From contig NZ_CP038437.2 in assembly GCF_008329985.2 (NCBI RefSeq), forward strand, positions 4,030,001 to 4,094,000: a stretch of DNA of 64,000 nucleotides. The letters run 5' to 3'. Positions 1-8,072 of this stretch are shown piece by piece. The position numbers and the translations under genes are program-made. The DNA is from Halomonas binhaiensis (GTDB lineage Bacteria > Pseudomonadota > Gammaproteobacteria > Pseudomonadales > Halomonadaceae). The notes beneath the pieces were generated by a model, which was given only the letters and a program-made list of their open reading frames with translations, made no database searches and was not told where the DNA came from. The first letter of the stretch is position 1; the number at the start of each line of letters is the position of its first letter.

Positions 1-755
1 TGAATGGCATCGCCCTGCATGGTGGCTTCATCCCCTATGGCGCGACCTTCCTGATCTTCATGGAATACATGCGCAACGCCGTGCGCATGGCGGCGCTGAT
101 GGGCAAGCAGGCCATCTATGTGTTCACCCATGATTCCATTGGTCTGGGTGAAGACGGCCCGACTCACCAGCCCATCGAGCAACTGACCAGCCTGCGCACA
201 ACACCAAATCTCAGCACCTGGCGTCCCTGCGATGCCACCGAGACCGCCGCGGCCTGGGGGGCGGCCATCAAGCGTCAATCCGGCCCCACCGCCTTGATCC
301 TGTCGCGCCAGAACCTGCCGCATCAGCCGCGCACCAAGCAGCAATTGGCCGACATCCAGCGCGGTGGCTATGTGCTCAAGCACGAGGCCGATACACACCA
401 GGGCAAGCCGGAGCTGATCCTGATTGCCACCGGTTCCGAAGTGACCCTGGCCATGGACGCTGCGGCCGAACTGGAAAAGCAAGGCCGTGCAGTGCGCGTG
501 GTGTCGATGGCTTGCTGCGATGTGTTCGATCAGCAGGATGCTGGCTACCGCGAATCTGTAATGCCTAACGCGGTACGTGCACGCCTGGCCGTAGAGGCCA
601 GCCACCGCGACTACTGGAGCAAATACGTCGGCCTCGATGGCGATGTCGTGGGCATGACCACCTTCGGTGAATCCGCCCCAGCGGGCGAACTGTTCAAGCA
701 CTTCGGCTTCAGCGTCGAGAATGTAGTGAAAAAGGCGCTAGCCCTAGTGAGCTGA
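1..755 (+). CDS. tkt: Transketolase, C-terminal part (cut by window edge)
   Basis: Thiamine-diphosphate enzyme of the non-oxidative pentose phosphate pathway and Calvin-type sugar shuffling. The reading frame is open at the left edge (codons from base 3), so only about the last 250 residues are present. The visible part starts in the pyrimidine-binding domain ([15 protein letters not shown], then [34 protein letters not shown]) and runs through the complete C-terminal domain ([11 protein letters not shown], then [10 protein letters not shown]). It ends with a normal stop at 753-755. Internal ATG codons are not starts. Erythrose 4-phosphate, the expected end product of the neighbouring ery locus, is a transketolase substrate, but adjacency may be coincidental because a riboswitch-controlled gene lies between. 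Confidence 0.95.
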   Translation, partial: NGIALHGGFIPYGATFLIFMEYMRNAVRMAALMGKQAIYVFTHDSIGLGEDGPTHQPIEQLTSLRTTPNLSTWRPCDATETAAAWGAAIKRQSGPTALILSRQNLPHQPRTKQQLADIQRGGYVLKHEADTHQGKPELILIATGSEVTLAMDAAAELEKQGRAVRVVSMACCDVFDQQDAGYRESVMPNAVRARLAVEASHRDYWSKYVGLDGDVVGMTTFGESAPAGELFKHFGFSVENVVKKALALVS

Positions 756-904
756 GCCTCCTTGGCGCAGACTGATAGCAAGAGACTCGACGCGAACTGG
801 CACACTCTTTAGAATGTGGTGCGTCGCAATATGTGCGGCAAATGGGTCAATAAGCTCGTTGGCATGACTCGTAAACAGAGTTTATGCACTCAGCTTGGCG
901 ACAT
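756..904. other. Intergenic leader between tkt and the FMN riboswitch
   Basis: About 150 bases with no convincing gene. It should contain the promoter of the riboswitch transcript. The short open frames here have no recognisable product. I see no strong hairpin that would terminate tkt. Confidence 0.5.
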
Positions 905-1088
905 AAGTTCTCAGGGCGGGGTGAAAGTCCCCACCGGCGGTGATCTCTCGAACGGCGCCACTTCAAGCGCGCCAGAGAGTCAGCCCGCGAGCGCCCTTCT
1001 GCCACCATGATGAACTGGCGGAAGGGGTCAGCAGATTCGGTGAGAATCCGAAGCCGACGGTGATAGTCCGGATGGAAGAGAACGGTAG
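905..1088 (+). promoter_or_regulatory. FMN riboswitch (RFN element) upstream of ribH2
   Basis: The conserved RFN core blocks are directly readable. TCTCAGGGCGGGGTGAAAGT with CCCCACCGGCGGTGAT lies at about 909-944. A variable arm follows. Then CAGATTCGGTGAGAATCCG, AAGCCGACGGTGATAGTCC and GGATGGAAGAGAACG lie at about 1031-1085. These are the hallmark helices of the FMN-binding aptamer. The start codon of ribH2 lies about 85 bases downstream, so the expression platform lies at about 1089-1165. I did not resolve whether it works by termination or by hiding the ribosome binding site. Confidence 0.95.
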
Positions 1089-1171
1089 CAAACGCTTGGC
1101 ATTGCCTGGACAGGCGGTGTCAGCGTCGGCGTCCGCTTGCCCTGATTCTGGTGATTTGTAGAGGAAAAACC

Positions 1172-1651
1172 ATGAATCAGCCTAATGCTAGTCAAACTCC
1201 CCGCATCGCCTTCATCCAGGCCAGCTGGCATGACGATATCGTCGGCCGTGCACGGGAATCCTTCATTGCCACCCTGGCCGAAAAGCATGCCATCGACGCT
1301 TCCCAGGTCGATGTATTCAGCGTTGCTGGTGCCTACGAGATTCCGCTTCAGGCCAAGATGCTGGCCAAGAGCGGCCGTTATTCCGCCATCGTTGGCGCCG
1401 GCTTCGTCGTGGATGGCGGTATCTATCGTCATGATTTCGTCGCCCAGGCAGTCATCGACGGCATGATGAAGGTCCAGCTCGACACCGAAGTCCCGGTGCT
1501 CTCCGTGGTGCTGACTCCCCACCACTTCCATGAGCATGCCGTGCACACCGAGTTCTTCCACGAGCACTTTGTGGTCAAGGGACGTGAAGCCGCCGATGCC
1601 TGCGCCTTGACGCTGGAAAACCAGCGCAAGCTCCAGCAGCTGTTCGTGTGA
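1172..1651 (+). CDS. ribH2: 6,7-dimethyl-8-ribityllumazine synthase, type II (RibH2)
   Basis: Condenses the ribityl-aminouracil intermediate with dihydroxybutanone phosphate to make lumazine, the penultimate step of riboflavin synthesis. The 159-residue protein has the type II pattern known from Brucella/Rhizobiales RibH2: GAYEIPL, VDGGIYRHDFVA and VLSVVLTPHHFHEH (residues about 111-124). The ATG at 1172 follows GAGG at 1161 and aligns with the family start; an upstream in-frame GTG at 1151 is unlikely. It stands alone behind an FMN riboswitch, as RibH2 genes do elsewhere. RibH2 forms a decamer rather than the 60-mer of ordinary RibH; a housekeeping RibH is expected elsewhere in the genome. 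Confidence 0.9.
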   Translation: MNQPNASQTPRIAFIQASWHDDIVGRARESFIATLAEKHAIDASQVDVFSVAGAYEIPLQAKMLAKSGRYSAIVGAGFVVDGGIYRHDFVAQAVIDGMMKVQLDTEVPVLSVVLTPHHFHEHAVHTEFFHEHFVVKGREAADACALTLENQRKLQQLFV

Positions 1652-1681
1652 TACAAGCTCGGGTTACTTTTCGGTACACCT

Positions 1682-1716
1682 GAAAAACGGCGCCGCAGGG
1701 GTAACCCCTGCGGCGC
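1682..1716 (-). terminator. Rho-independent terminator of the eryDAB transcript
   Basis: A perfect 12-bp inverted repeat, GCGCCGCAGGGG at 1690-1701 and CCCCTGCGGCGC at 1705-1716, with a 3-base loop. On the minus strand it is followed by a T-rich run (1682-1689). It lies just past the eryB stop. On the plus strand no T-tract follows, so it mainly serves the minus-strand operon. Confidence 0.85.
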
Positions 1717-1733
1717 AAAAGAAGGCGTAAAGG

Positions 1734-3419
1734 TTATTCACTGACCACGCGCCTTTTCTCCTTTATCGTTACCCTATCAGCCGCACTTTTCTGTGCTTTC
1801 GCCCAAGCCCTGACCCGGGCAACCTCTTCATCATTCATTACCAGGTACAGCTTGGTGCGCCGCTCAAGCATGTCTTCTGCCGTGCAAGCCCACTCCTGCT
1901 CCATCAGGTAGCGTGCTTCCCGCGCGTATAGATCCGCCCCGAGCTGCTCCCCGAGGTCCTCATAGCCCTTGGCTTCCCCCAGAATCTGCCGGGCGATAGT
2001 GCCATACAGGCGCGCATAACGCTTGAGCGTGGCATGCTCAAGCCAAGGGTAATCATGTTCCAGACCAGCAAGAAAGGCGTCGAAATCAGCCCCGGGCATG
2101 TCGCCGCCGGGCAAAGGAGAAGCGTCATTCCAGGCCTCGCCCATCTCCGGGAAATAGGGGCGCAGTTTTTCCAGGCCATGCTCTGCCAGCTTGCGATAGG
2201 TCGTGATCTTGCCGCCGAACACTGACAACAGTGGCGCTTTACCGTCTTCATCGGTGATATCGAAGACATAATCCCGAGTCACCGCCGAGGGGTTCTCCCG
2301 CGAGTCATCGAACAAGGGACGAATGCCGGAGAAGCTGTCGAGGATATCGTCACGGCTGTATGGCTCGGCAAAGTAGCGGTTGACCACCCCCAGCAGGTAG
2401 TCGATTTCATTGTCATCGATCGCCACCTTGTCCGGATCACCTTCATAGACAATATCCGTGGTGCCTACCAGAAGCTTGTCGCCCTCGTAGGGATTGACGA
2501 AAATCACCCTCTTGTCATCGTTCTGCAGCAGGTAGGAGTTTGCGGTGGCATAGCGCTTGGGCACAATGATGTGACTGCCCTTGACCAGCTTGACGCGATC
2601 TCTGTCGGCTTCGCTCTTGTCCACACGCCCTTTGTCTGCATTGCCCTTGTCTATATTAACTTTGCCTGTATTAACTTCGCCTGCACTAACTTCGCCTGCA
2701 TCGACTTTGTCTACGTTACCCAGGGCTCCCTTGAGCACCTGATCCACCCAGGGTCCCGCAGCATTGATCACCGCTCTGGCGCGTAGCCGAATGGTCTCTC
2801 CATTTGATTCGAGACCTCCGTCAGGATGACGGCAGCTCAGTTCGACCTGCCAGTAGTCGCCCTGACGCACGGCAGAAGCACAGGACGCACGGGTATGAAC
2901 CTTGGCCCCTAGGCGCTGGGCATCCAGGGCGTTGAGTATCACCAGCCGAGCATCATCGACCCAGCAGTCCGCATACTCAAAGCCCTTGGGAAAATCGTCC
3001 TTGATCGCCTGGCCTTCGGGGCAGCGCAGCATGTTCAGACTGCGACTGCCGGGCAACAGGTCATCCTTGCCCCCCAGGTGATCGTAGAGAAACAGGCCTG
3101 CGCGAATCAGCCAGGCGGGGCGCTGTTCGGGGCTATGAGGTAACACGAAACGCATCGGCCAGATGATATGTGGCGCTTTCTTCAACAACACACTGCGCTC
3201 TCGCAAGGCCTCCCGCACCAGTCGAAACTCGTAGTATTCCAGGTAACGCAGCCCGCCATGCACCAGCTTTCCGCTACGTGATGAGGTGCCCTGGGCCAGG
3301 TCGTCCTTTTCACACAACACCACGGAGAGCCCTCGCCCTGCCGCATCCTGGGCGAAACCCGCACCGTTGATGCCTCCGCCGATCACCAGCAGGTCATAGA
3401 GAGGATCTTGTTCGCTCAT
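1734..3419 (-). CDS. eryB: Erythritol-phosphate dehydrogenase, GlpD family (EryB)
   Basis: FAD-dependent oxidoreductase of the glycerol-3-phosphate dehydrogenase family. In this context it most likely oxidises erythritol 4-phosphate to the tetrulose phosphate and passes electrons to the quinone pool. The N-terminal dinucleotide-binding motif VIGGGINGAGFAQDAAGRG (residues about 12-30), TSSRSGKLVHGGLRYLE and LVGTTDIVYEGDP are typical. The start at 3419 has AAGGAG eight bases upstream; longer starts are possible. Residues about 234-273 are an unusual insertion of eight pentapeptide repeats (see the repeat entry). It is the last gene of the minus-strand eryD-eryA-eryB run, 32 bp from eryA. Plain GlpD is the alternative, but the eryA/eryD/eryC/eryH neighbours argue for EryB. 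Confidence 0.82.
   Translation of the reverse strand: MSEQDPLYDLLVIGGGINGAGFAQDAAGRGLSVVLCEKDDLAQGTSSRSGKLVHGGLRYLEYYEFRLVREALRERSVLLKKAPHIIWPMRFVLPHSPEQRPAWLIRAGLFLYDHLGGKDDLLPGSRSLNMLRCPEGQAIKDDFPKGFEYADCWVDDARLVILNALDAQRLGAKVHTRASCASAVRQGDYWQVELSCRHPDGGLESNGETIRLRARAVINAAGPWVDQVLKGALGNVDKVDAGEVSAGEVNTGKVNIDKGNADKGRVDKSEADRDRVKLVKGSHIIVPKRYATANSYLLQNDDKRVIFVNPYEGDKLLVGTTDIVYEGDPDKVAIDDNEIDYLLGVVNRYFAEPYSRDDILDSFSGIRPLFDDSRENPSAVTRDYVFDITDEDGKAPLLSVFGGKITTYRKLAEHGLEKLRPYFPEMGEAWNDASPLPGGDMPGADFDAFLAGLEHDYPWLEHATLKRYARLYGTIARQILGEAKGYEDLGEQLGADLYAREARYLMEQEWACTAEDMLERRTKLYLVMNDEEVARVRAWAKAQKSAADRVTIKEKRRVVSE
2601..2720 (-). repeat. Eight 15-bp tandem repeats inside eryB
   Basis: Read on the plus strand in 15-base steps, the units at 2601, 2616, 2631, 2646, 2661, 2676, 2691 and 2706 follow a common pattern (for example TTTGCCTGTATTAAC, TTCGCCTGCACTAAC, TTCGCCTGCATCGAC). 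In the protein they give NVDKV, DAGEV, SAGEV, NTGKV, NIDKG, NADKG, RVDKS, EADRD. The array is in frame and sits just before the conserved LVKGSHIIVP block, where GlpD relatives have no such segment. Confidence 0.9.
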
Positions 3420-3451
3420 CCACATGTCTCCTTCCGGACGCACATCCGGTT

Positions 3452-5038
3452 CTAAAACTCGGCAGTAACGCGCTCGAAATGGCGCCAGAAACCATCGGCA
3501 TTGGCATAGGAACGGCGATAGACACCGAACATGCGCTCATAAAGGTTCTGCAGGTCGGGATCAGGCATGACCCTTTCTTCTGCCAGGAACGGCGTCACCC
3601 AGGTCTGGCAGGCATCCGCCAGAGTGCGGTGATGGCCCAAACTAAGGCTGGCCACCATGGCGGCTCCCGCCGCCCCCGTTTCATCCCGGGTCAATGTCCG
3701 CACCGGTACCCCCATGACAGCAGCAAGGATGCTGCATAGCGTCCGGGAGCGTGCCGCACCCCCGGTCAGACGCAGCTCCTCCGGGTGTGCTTCCAGTGCG
3801 TGATAGCAATCACGGGCAGCAAAAGCGACGCCTTCATAGATGGCACGCACCATATGCAACTGATGCGTACCACTGTCGAGCCCCAGGAATTGGGCCCGGG
3901 CGCGGGGGTTGAAGAATGGACCCCGCTCACCATTGGTACTTATGAAAGGGTGGTAGATGACCCGCCCTGGTTCCGTGCGGGCCAGAGCATCATCCAGGCG
4001 CGGCAGCAGACCCTCCGCATTGAGCGGAGTTTCCCCCAGGGCCTCGAGCATCTCGTTCAAGCCCTTGAGGAACCATTCAAGATTGAGCGTCGCCGCCATG
4101 TTCGAGCACAGCTGAACCCAGGTTTGCGGCGCCACACAGGGCATGGTGTAGCAGGACTGGTTGCTGAGCACGACATCACGCATGTCCTCGCGCACGGTGA
4201 GATGCGCCCCGGTGCTGCCGATGATGCTGCAGGCCACACGCTTGCCCGGCTCATAGACACCGGCACCCAATGCCGTAGCCAGCATGTCCACCGGCGCCAG
4301 CACCACCGGAAGCCCCGCTCGTACGCCAATGGCTCGGGCCACGTCAGCATTCAGCGCAGCATGCTCCTGACTGCCATCGACGATGGGAGGCAACAGGTCG
4401 CGATAGCGGGACAGGCCGAAGCCTTCCAGCACCTCTTCGCTATAGTCGCCACTACGGTAGTCGCCATAGGTCCACAGCGCTTCCGCCGGATCGGTGGCAC
4501 GCTCTCCAGTGAGACAGAAGTACAGCCAGTCCTTGCAGTGGAAGACCGTGGCGGCCTTGGCCATCTGCTCAGGATGATGTGTCTCGAGCCAGGCCAGTTG
4601 GCCGCTCTGCAGTGACTGGTTGAGCCCTGTTCCCGTGCGCCGATAGGCTTCGGGGCCAGTCCGCGTGGCACGCCAGTGGGCAACGATGTCGCTGGAACGC
4701 TTGTCGAGCCAGAGCAAGGCATTCCCCACAGGATGACCTTCGGCGTCGATCATCCAGGTGCCATCGCCCTGACCGGTCACGGCAATGGCTGCCAGGCGAG
4801 GCACCAGTTGCGGATGCTCCCCGAGCAATGTGGTGAGCGTGGTCAAGGCGGCATCCCAGGTGCCGGAAAGGCTCTGCTCCACCCCGCCCGAAGCGGACTG
4901 ATGAAGCTGATTACTGCATTGAGACTTGGCCAGTTCCTTGCCCTGGCCATCAAAAGCCACGGCCTTGATCACCGAGGTACCGGCATCCAGGCCGATGATC
5001 ACATCGGTTTCCAGCGAAGCTGGCACTGTGCTTGGCAT
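3452..5038 (-). CDS. eryA: Erythritol kinase, FGGY family (EryA)
   Basis: Carbohydrate kinase expected to phosphorylate erythritol with ATP in the cytoplasm. The 528-residue protein has the two-lobed FGGY layout. GLDAGTSVIKAVAFD (residues about 15-29) is the first phosphate loop, AVTGQGDGTW and LLWLDKRSS are in the N-terminal lobe, and FISTNGERGPFFN and LTGGAARSRTLC are in the C-terminal lobe. Its length and motifs fit EryA better than glycerol or xylulose kinase. It lies between eryD and eryB in one minus-strand unit. The start at 5038 has GGGAG about eight bases upstream. Substrate assignment rests on the whole gene set. Confidence 0.82.
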   Translation of the reverse strand: MPSTVPASLETDVIIGLDAGTSVIKAVAFDGQGKELAKSQCSNQLHQSASGGVEQSLSGTWDAALTTLTTLLGEHPQLVPRLAAIAVTGQGDGTWMIDAEGHPVGNALLWLDKRSSDIVAHWRATRTGPEAYRRTGTGLNQSLQSGQLAWLETHHPEQMAKAATVFHCKDWLYFCLTGERATDPAEALWTYGDYRSGDYSEEVLEGFGLSRYRDLLPPIVDGSQEHAALNADVARAIGVRAGLPVVLAPVDMLATALGAGVYEPGKRVACSIIGSTGAHLTVREDMRDVVLSNQSCYTMPCVAPQTWVQLCSNMAATLNLEWFLKGLNEMLEALGETPLNAEGLLPRLDDALARTEPGRVIYHPFISTNGERGPFFNPRARAQFLGLDSGTHQLHMVRAIYEGVAFAARDCYHALEAHPEELRLTGGAARSRTLCSILAAVMGVPVRTLTRDETGAAGAAMVASLSLGHHRTLADACQTWVTPFLAEERVMPDPDLQNLYERMFGVYRRSYANADGFWRHFERVTAEF

Positions 5039-5151
5039 GCGCGTATCTCCCGCTTGTTTTTATCGCTGTCATTCTTTGTCGTCGTTCTAGTCGTCGTTGT
5101 TGTCTTTATCGCTTAATGGCTATCGTTCTGCTGACTGTCACGCTGATGACT

Positions 5152-5185
5152 ATCGTTGCCTGCCTGGCATCGTTGCCTGCCTGAC
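5152..5185. repeat. 17-bp tandem duplication between eryA and eryD
   Basis: ATCGTTGCCTGCCTGGC at 5152-5168 is repeated as ATCGTTGCCTGCCTGAC at 5169-5185. More decayed TATCG/TGACT-type copies lie at 5110-5150. It has no coding role. Confidence 0.8.
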
Positions 5186-5217
5186 ATTGCTGTCGCGCTC
5201 TCGGCGCTCCCCGGTCT

Positions 5218-6249
5218 TTATAGGGAGTCTGATGAAGCGTCTGCTGAGGCGAGAATCCGGCGAGCAACGGCTTCGTCGGTGATCAACCCCTTGAGCAGAC
5301 CGCTGGCCAGCACTGCGCGGATCGCCTCGACTTTCTCTTCTCCCCCGGCTACCGCAACGATGTGGTGGCGACGGAGTTGCTCCATGGACAATCCCAGAGC
5401 ACGCTCATTGATGCCGCACTCGACACGCTGTCCATGCGCATCCAGAAACTGGCCCAGGATCTCGGCCACGGCTCCCGCTTCGCGCAGGCTCTCCGCGGCG
5501 GCCTCGTCGATCTCCCCCAGTTCCATCAACAACGAATGCCCCATGTCCGGTACGGCACCGAGCCCGACCATGGTCAAGTCAGCCTGCACAGCAACCCCCA
5601 TCACATCCTGGACACTGCGCTGAGCCATCAGCACTTCGCGATGCTGGGCGGTATCGGCGAACAGCGGCACGGGCAGCAGATAGCCTTCGCCACCGGTCTT
5701 GTCGACCAGCCGGTGGATGACGTCATAAGGGTTGAGGGACATCTTGCGCACCACGCTGCCGAGCACTGGCACCATGCGTACGGCGGAGCAATCCATCACC
5801 GGCAGGCAATTGACCATCTCTGCCAGACTGCGCCCCCAGCCCAGACCCAGTACGTCCACACCCCCAGATTCCAGGCGAGATTTCAGGTAATGCGCGGCAG
5901 CACGCCCCAGATTGGCCTGGGCATTTTCTGCCTCGGCAGGCAGCTCCGGCACCACGATGCAAGTTTCGAGGTCCATCTTCTCCTTGAGTCCATCCTCCAG
6001 GAGGATCAGGGCTTCCGGCGATCCTTCGATAAAGACCTGCACGGCGCCCATGTCATGGGCCATGGCCACCAGGCGGTGGACCTTCATCCGCGATACCCCA
6101 AGGCGATCCGCAATATCGGCCTGGGTATAACCCCCTACATAGGACAGCCACGCAGCACGCAGTGCCAAGTCGGCTTCGCTATGGTTTTCAGGTCTCGGTT
6201 TCACGTTCTTTAGTCTCGTTTTTTTCTGCTGCTTTGAAATTTTGTTCAT
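5218..6249 (-). CDS. eryD: SorC/DeoR-type sugar-responsive regulator (EryD)
   Basis: Transcriptional regulator of the divergent ery operons, probably a repressor that responds to a sugar phosphate or the polyol. The N-terminal helix-turn-helix is visible as YTQADIADRLGVSRMKVHRLV (residues about 41-61; this is 21 residues split at ADRL for display: YTQADIADRL + GVSRMKVHRLV). The rest is the SorC sugar-binding domain with LGLGWGRSLAEM and VGLGAVPDMG. The length of 343 residues is slightly long because of a basic N-terminal tail (KISKQQKKTRLKNVKPRP). It is transcribed away from eryC, with only 89 bp between them, so it can control both promoters. Confidence 0.82.
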   Translation of the reverse strand: MNKISKQQKKTRLKNVKPRPENHSEADLALRAAWLSYVGGYTQADIADRLGVSRMKVHRLVAMAHDMGAVQVFIEGSPEALILLEDGLKEKMDLETCIVVPELPAEAENAQANLGRAAAHYLKSRLESGGVDVLGLGWGRSLAEMVNCLPVMDCSAVRMVPVLGSVVRKMSLNPYDVIHRLVDKTGGEGYLLPVPLFADTAQHREVLMAQRSVQDVMGVAVQADLTMVGLGAVPDMGHSLLMELGEIDEAAAESLREAGAVAEILGQFLDAHGQRVECGINERALGLSMEQLRRHHIVAVAGGEEKVEAIRAVLASGLLKGLITDEAVARRILASADASSDSL

Positions 6250-6260
6250 TGGCTGTTAAA

Positions 6261-6276
6261 AATCACGTTAGTGAAT
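6261..6276. promoter_or_regulatory. Possible EryD operator in the eryD/eryC gap
   Basis: TCACGTTAGTGA (6263-6274) is a small inverted repeat (TCAC-N4-GTGA) near the middle of the 89-bp divergent intergenic region. This is the natural place for an EryD site, but the symmetry is short and only one copy is seen. Confidence 0.35.
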
Positions 6277-6338
6277 CTTTGATAGCGAGTCAACGCCATC
6301 ATCCATACCTGCACGGGGAACCCTGGACGGAGACCACC

Positions 6339-7136
6339 ATGCTCAAGTTCGCCACCAACCTCACCTTCATGTTCACTGAGGTGCCTTTCCTGGAACGCTT
6401 CGCCATGGCGCGCGAGGCCGGTTTCCGTTATGTGGAGTTCCACAACCCTTATCCATTCTGCACAGACACCGACACCATCCGCGCGGCGGCAGAAAGTGCC
6501 GGTGTCCAGATAGCCCACTTCAACCTGCCTGGCGGAGACTGGGAAGCAGGAGAGCGTGGCATCGCGGTACTGCCCCAGCGCAGCGAGGAGTTTCGCCAAG
6601 GCGTCTCCAGCACCATTGCGACAGCCCAGCGCCTGGGTTGTCGCCAGCTCAACTGTCCGCTGGGCTATCCCGATGGGCAAACCTCTGCACAGCAACAGCA
6701 ACACACCTTGATCGACAACCTGCGTTACGCGGCTCAAGCCACACAGGACGCGGGTATCACACTGCTGGTCGAGCCACTCAACCCGATCACCCACCCAGGC
6801 TATCCCCTGGTCAATACGACCCAGGCCATTGCGCTGCTCGAACAAGTGGATCACCCCAACCTGATGATTCAGCACGATTTCTATCAGATGCAGCGCTCTG
6901 AAGGGGAACTGACCGCCACCTTGAATCGTTACCTCGATCGCATCGGTTTCATTCAACTGGCCGACAACCCTGGGCGCCACGAACCCGGCAGCGGGGAAAT
7001 CAACTACCGCCACCTGTTTGCCGAACTTGAACGGCTCAAGTTCGACCGGCTGATTTCTCTGGAATACAGCCCACGCACCAGCACGCTCGAGTCCCTGGGC
7101 TGGATCGAGGAATACGGCCTGTCACTCGCCCACTGA
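6339..7136 (+). CDS. eryC: Xylose-isomerase-superfamily sugar-phosphate isomerase/epimerase (EryC-like)
   Basis: TIM-barrel protein of 265 residues that looks like hydroxypyruvate isomerase (FATNLTFMFTEVPFLERF, HFNLPGGDWEAGERGIA, EPLNPITHPGYPL, QHDFYQMQRSEGEL, DNPGRHEPGSGEINY). Established work on Brucella assigns EryC of this superfamily as the tetrulose-4-phosphate racemase/epimerase, and the locus suggests the same role here. Conserved acidic and histidine metal ligands are retained (E145, D178, H181 by count; approximate). The start at 6339 is preceded by GGAG at 6328; the frame is open further upstream but that part overlaps the divergent promoter. First gene of the plus-strand ery operon. 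Genuine hydroxypyruvate isomerase activity is the alternative. Confidence 0.72.
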   Translation: MLKFATNLTFMFTEVPFLERFAMAREAGFRYVEFHNPYPFCTDTDTIRAAAESAGVQIAHFNLPGGDWEAGERGIAVLPQRSEEFRQGVSSTIATAQRLGCRQLNCPLGYPDGQTSAQQQQHTLIDNLRYAAQATQDAGITLLVEPLNPITHPGYPLVNTTQAIALLEQVDHPNLMIQHDFYQMQRSEGELTATLNRYLDRIGFIQLADNPGRHEPGSGEINYRHLFAELERLKFDRLISLEYSPRTSTLESLGWIEEYGLSLAH

Positions 7137-7152
7137 TTAGCGGAGATTGCCC

Positions 7153-7962
7153 ATGACAACGCCAAACGCAACATTTTGGATCGGCACCAGCTGGAAGATG
7201 AACAAGAACCTGAGCGAGGCTGCCCACTATGTCGAACAGATAGCCCAGGCCAGGATTTTCCATGATCCACGCCTGCAAGGGTTTGTGATCCCGCCCTTCA
7301 CTGCCCTGGCCCAGGTGTGCCGTGATCTCGCTGGCAGTCCGATAAAAGTTGGTGCCCAGAACATGCATTGGGCAGAGAGCGGCGCCTTTACCGGCGAAGT
7401 CTCGCCAGGCATGGTCGCCGATTGCGGCGCCACGATCGTCGAGCTGGGCCACAGCGAACGACGCGAGTACTTCGCGGAAAACGATATCGACCTGAACCGC
7501 AAGGTCCACGCCGCCCTGAACAAAGGGCTGACCCCCTTGCTGTGCGTCGGTGAAACCAGCGAAGAAAAAGCCCTGGGCGCCGCTGCCGAAACGGTGGTAC
7601 GCCAATGCCGCATGGCGCTGGCGGGTGTCGATGGCCATGACCTGGACCGGGTGTTGATTGCCTACGAACCCGTATGGGCCATTGGCGAGAACGGCGTCCC
7701 AGCCAGTGCCGAATATGCTGCCCACATGCATCGCCAGATCCGTCAGTCACTGCCGACCAACTCCCGGGGTGAACCGCTGACCGTGCTCTATGGAGGCAGC
7801 GTCAACGCCGAGAATTGCGAGGAACTGGCCGCACTGGACGATATTGGTGGCCTGTTCATCGGCCGTAGCGCCTGGCAGGCGGAAGGCTTGGTGGATATCG
7901 CCACCCGGGCATTGGGTGCACGTTTCGGTGCCCACAATATGCCCACGACCAACACAGCGTAA
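7153..7962 (+). CDS. eryH: TIM-family tetrulose-phosphate isomerase (EryH/TpiA2)
   Basis: Triosephosphate-isomerase homologue of 269 residues. The substrate Lys is in FWIGTSWKMNKN (residues about 8-19). The catalytic His is in ELGHSERREYF, the catalytic Glu in AYEPVWAIG, and the phosphate-binding end is LYGGSVNAEN. The GTSWKMNK start, rather than GNWKMN, is the pattern of EryH/TpiA2, which in Brucella isomerises the tetrulose phosphate made by EryC. The start at 7153 has CGGAG seven bases upstream and lies 16 bp after eryC. The housekeeping TpiA is expected elsewhere. Confidence 0.85.
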   Translation: MTTPNATFWIGTSWKMNKNLSEAAHYVEQIAQARIFHDPRLQGFVIPPFTALAQVCRDLAGSPIKVGAQNMHWAESGAFTGEVSPGMVADCGATIVELGHSERREYFAENDIDLNRKVHAALNKGLTPLLCVGETSEEKALGAAAETVVRQCRMALAGVDGHDLDRVLIAYEPVWAIGENGVPASAEYAAHMHRQIRQSLPTNSRGEPLTVLYGGSVNAENCEELAALDDIGGLFIGRSAWQAEGLVDIATRALGARFGAHNMPTTNTA

Positions 7963-8031
7963 TCCTGGGTCTGAAATCCAGCTCAGCCTCAGTAACTGGA
8001 TGCATTGGCGAACCTGACAACCCAATCCATC

Positions 8032-8055
8032 ACTCATTTCATAACTCATTTCATA
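8032..8055. repeat. 12-bp tandem duplication before the DUF2291 gene
   Basis: ACTCATTTCATA occurs twice in direct succession (8032-8043 and 8044-8055) in the 110-bp gap between eryH and the DUF2291 gene. Confidence 0.8.
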
Positions 8056-8072
8056 ACAACAGAGGTCGCAAC

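Noticed and set aside
3785..4615. 276-codon plus-strand frame opposite eryA
   Set aside because: Antisense shadow of a well-supported kinase gene in GC-rich DNA; composition (His/Arg/Gln-rich) is not protein-like and no ribosome binding site fits.
1734..5038. Glycerol catabolic glpD-glpK pair
   Set aside because: No glpF or GlpR-type neighbour; the linked SorC regulator, EryC- and EryH-like enzymes and ABC importer indicate a tetritol pathway.
5362..6213. 283-codon plus-strand frame opposite eryD
   Set aside because: Shadow of the SorC-type regulator; no recognisable domain.
7153..7962. Housekeeping triosephosphate isomerase TpiA
   Set aside because: GTSWKMNK start motif and ery context fit EryH/TpiA2 better; tpiA normally sits near secG/glmM, not here.
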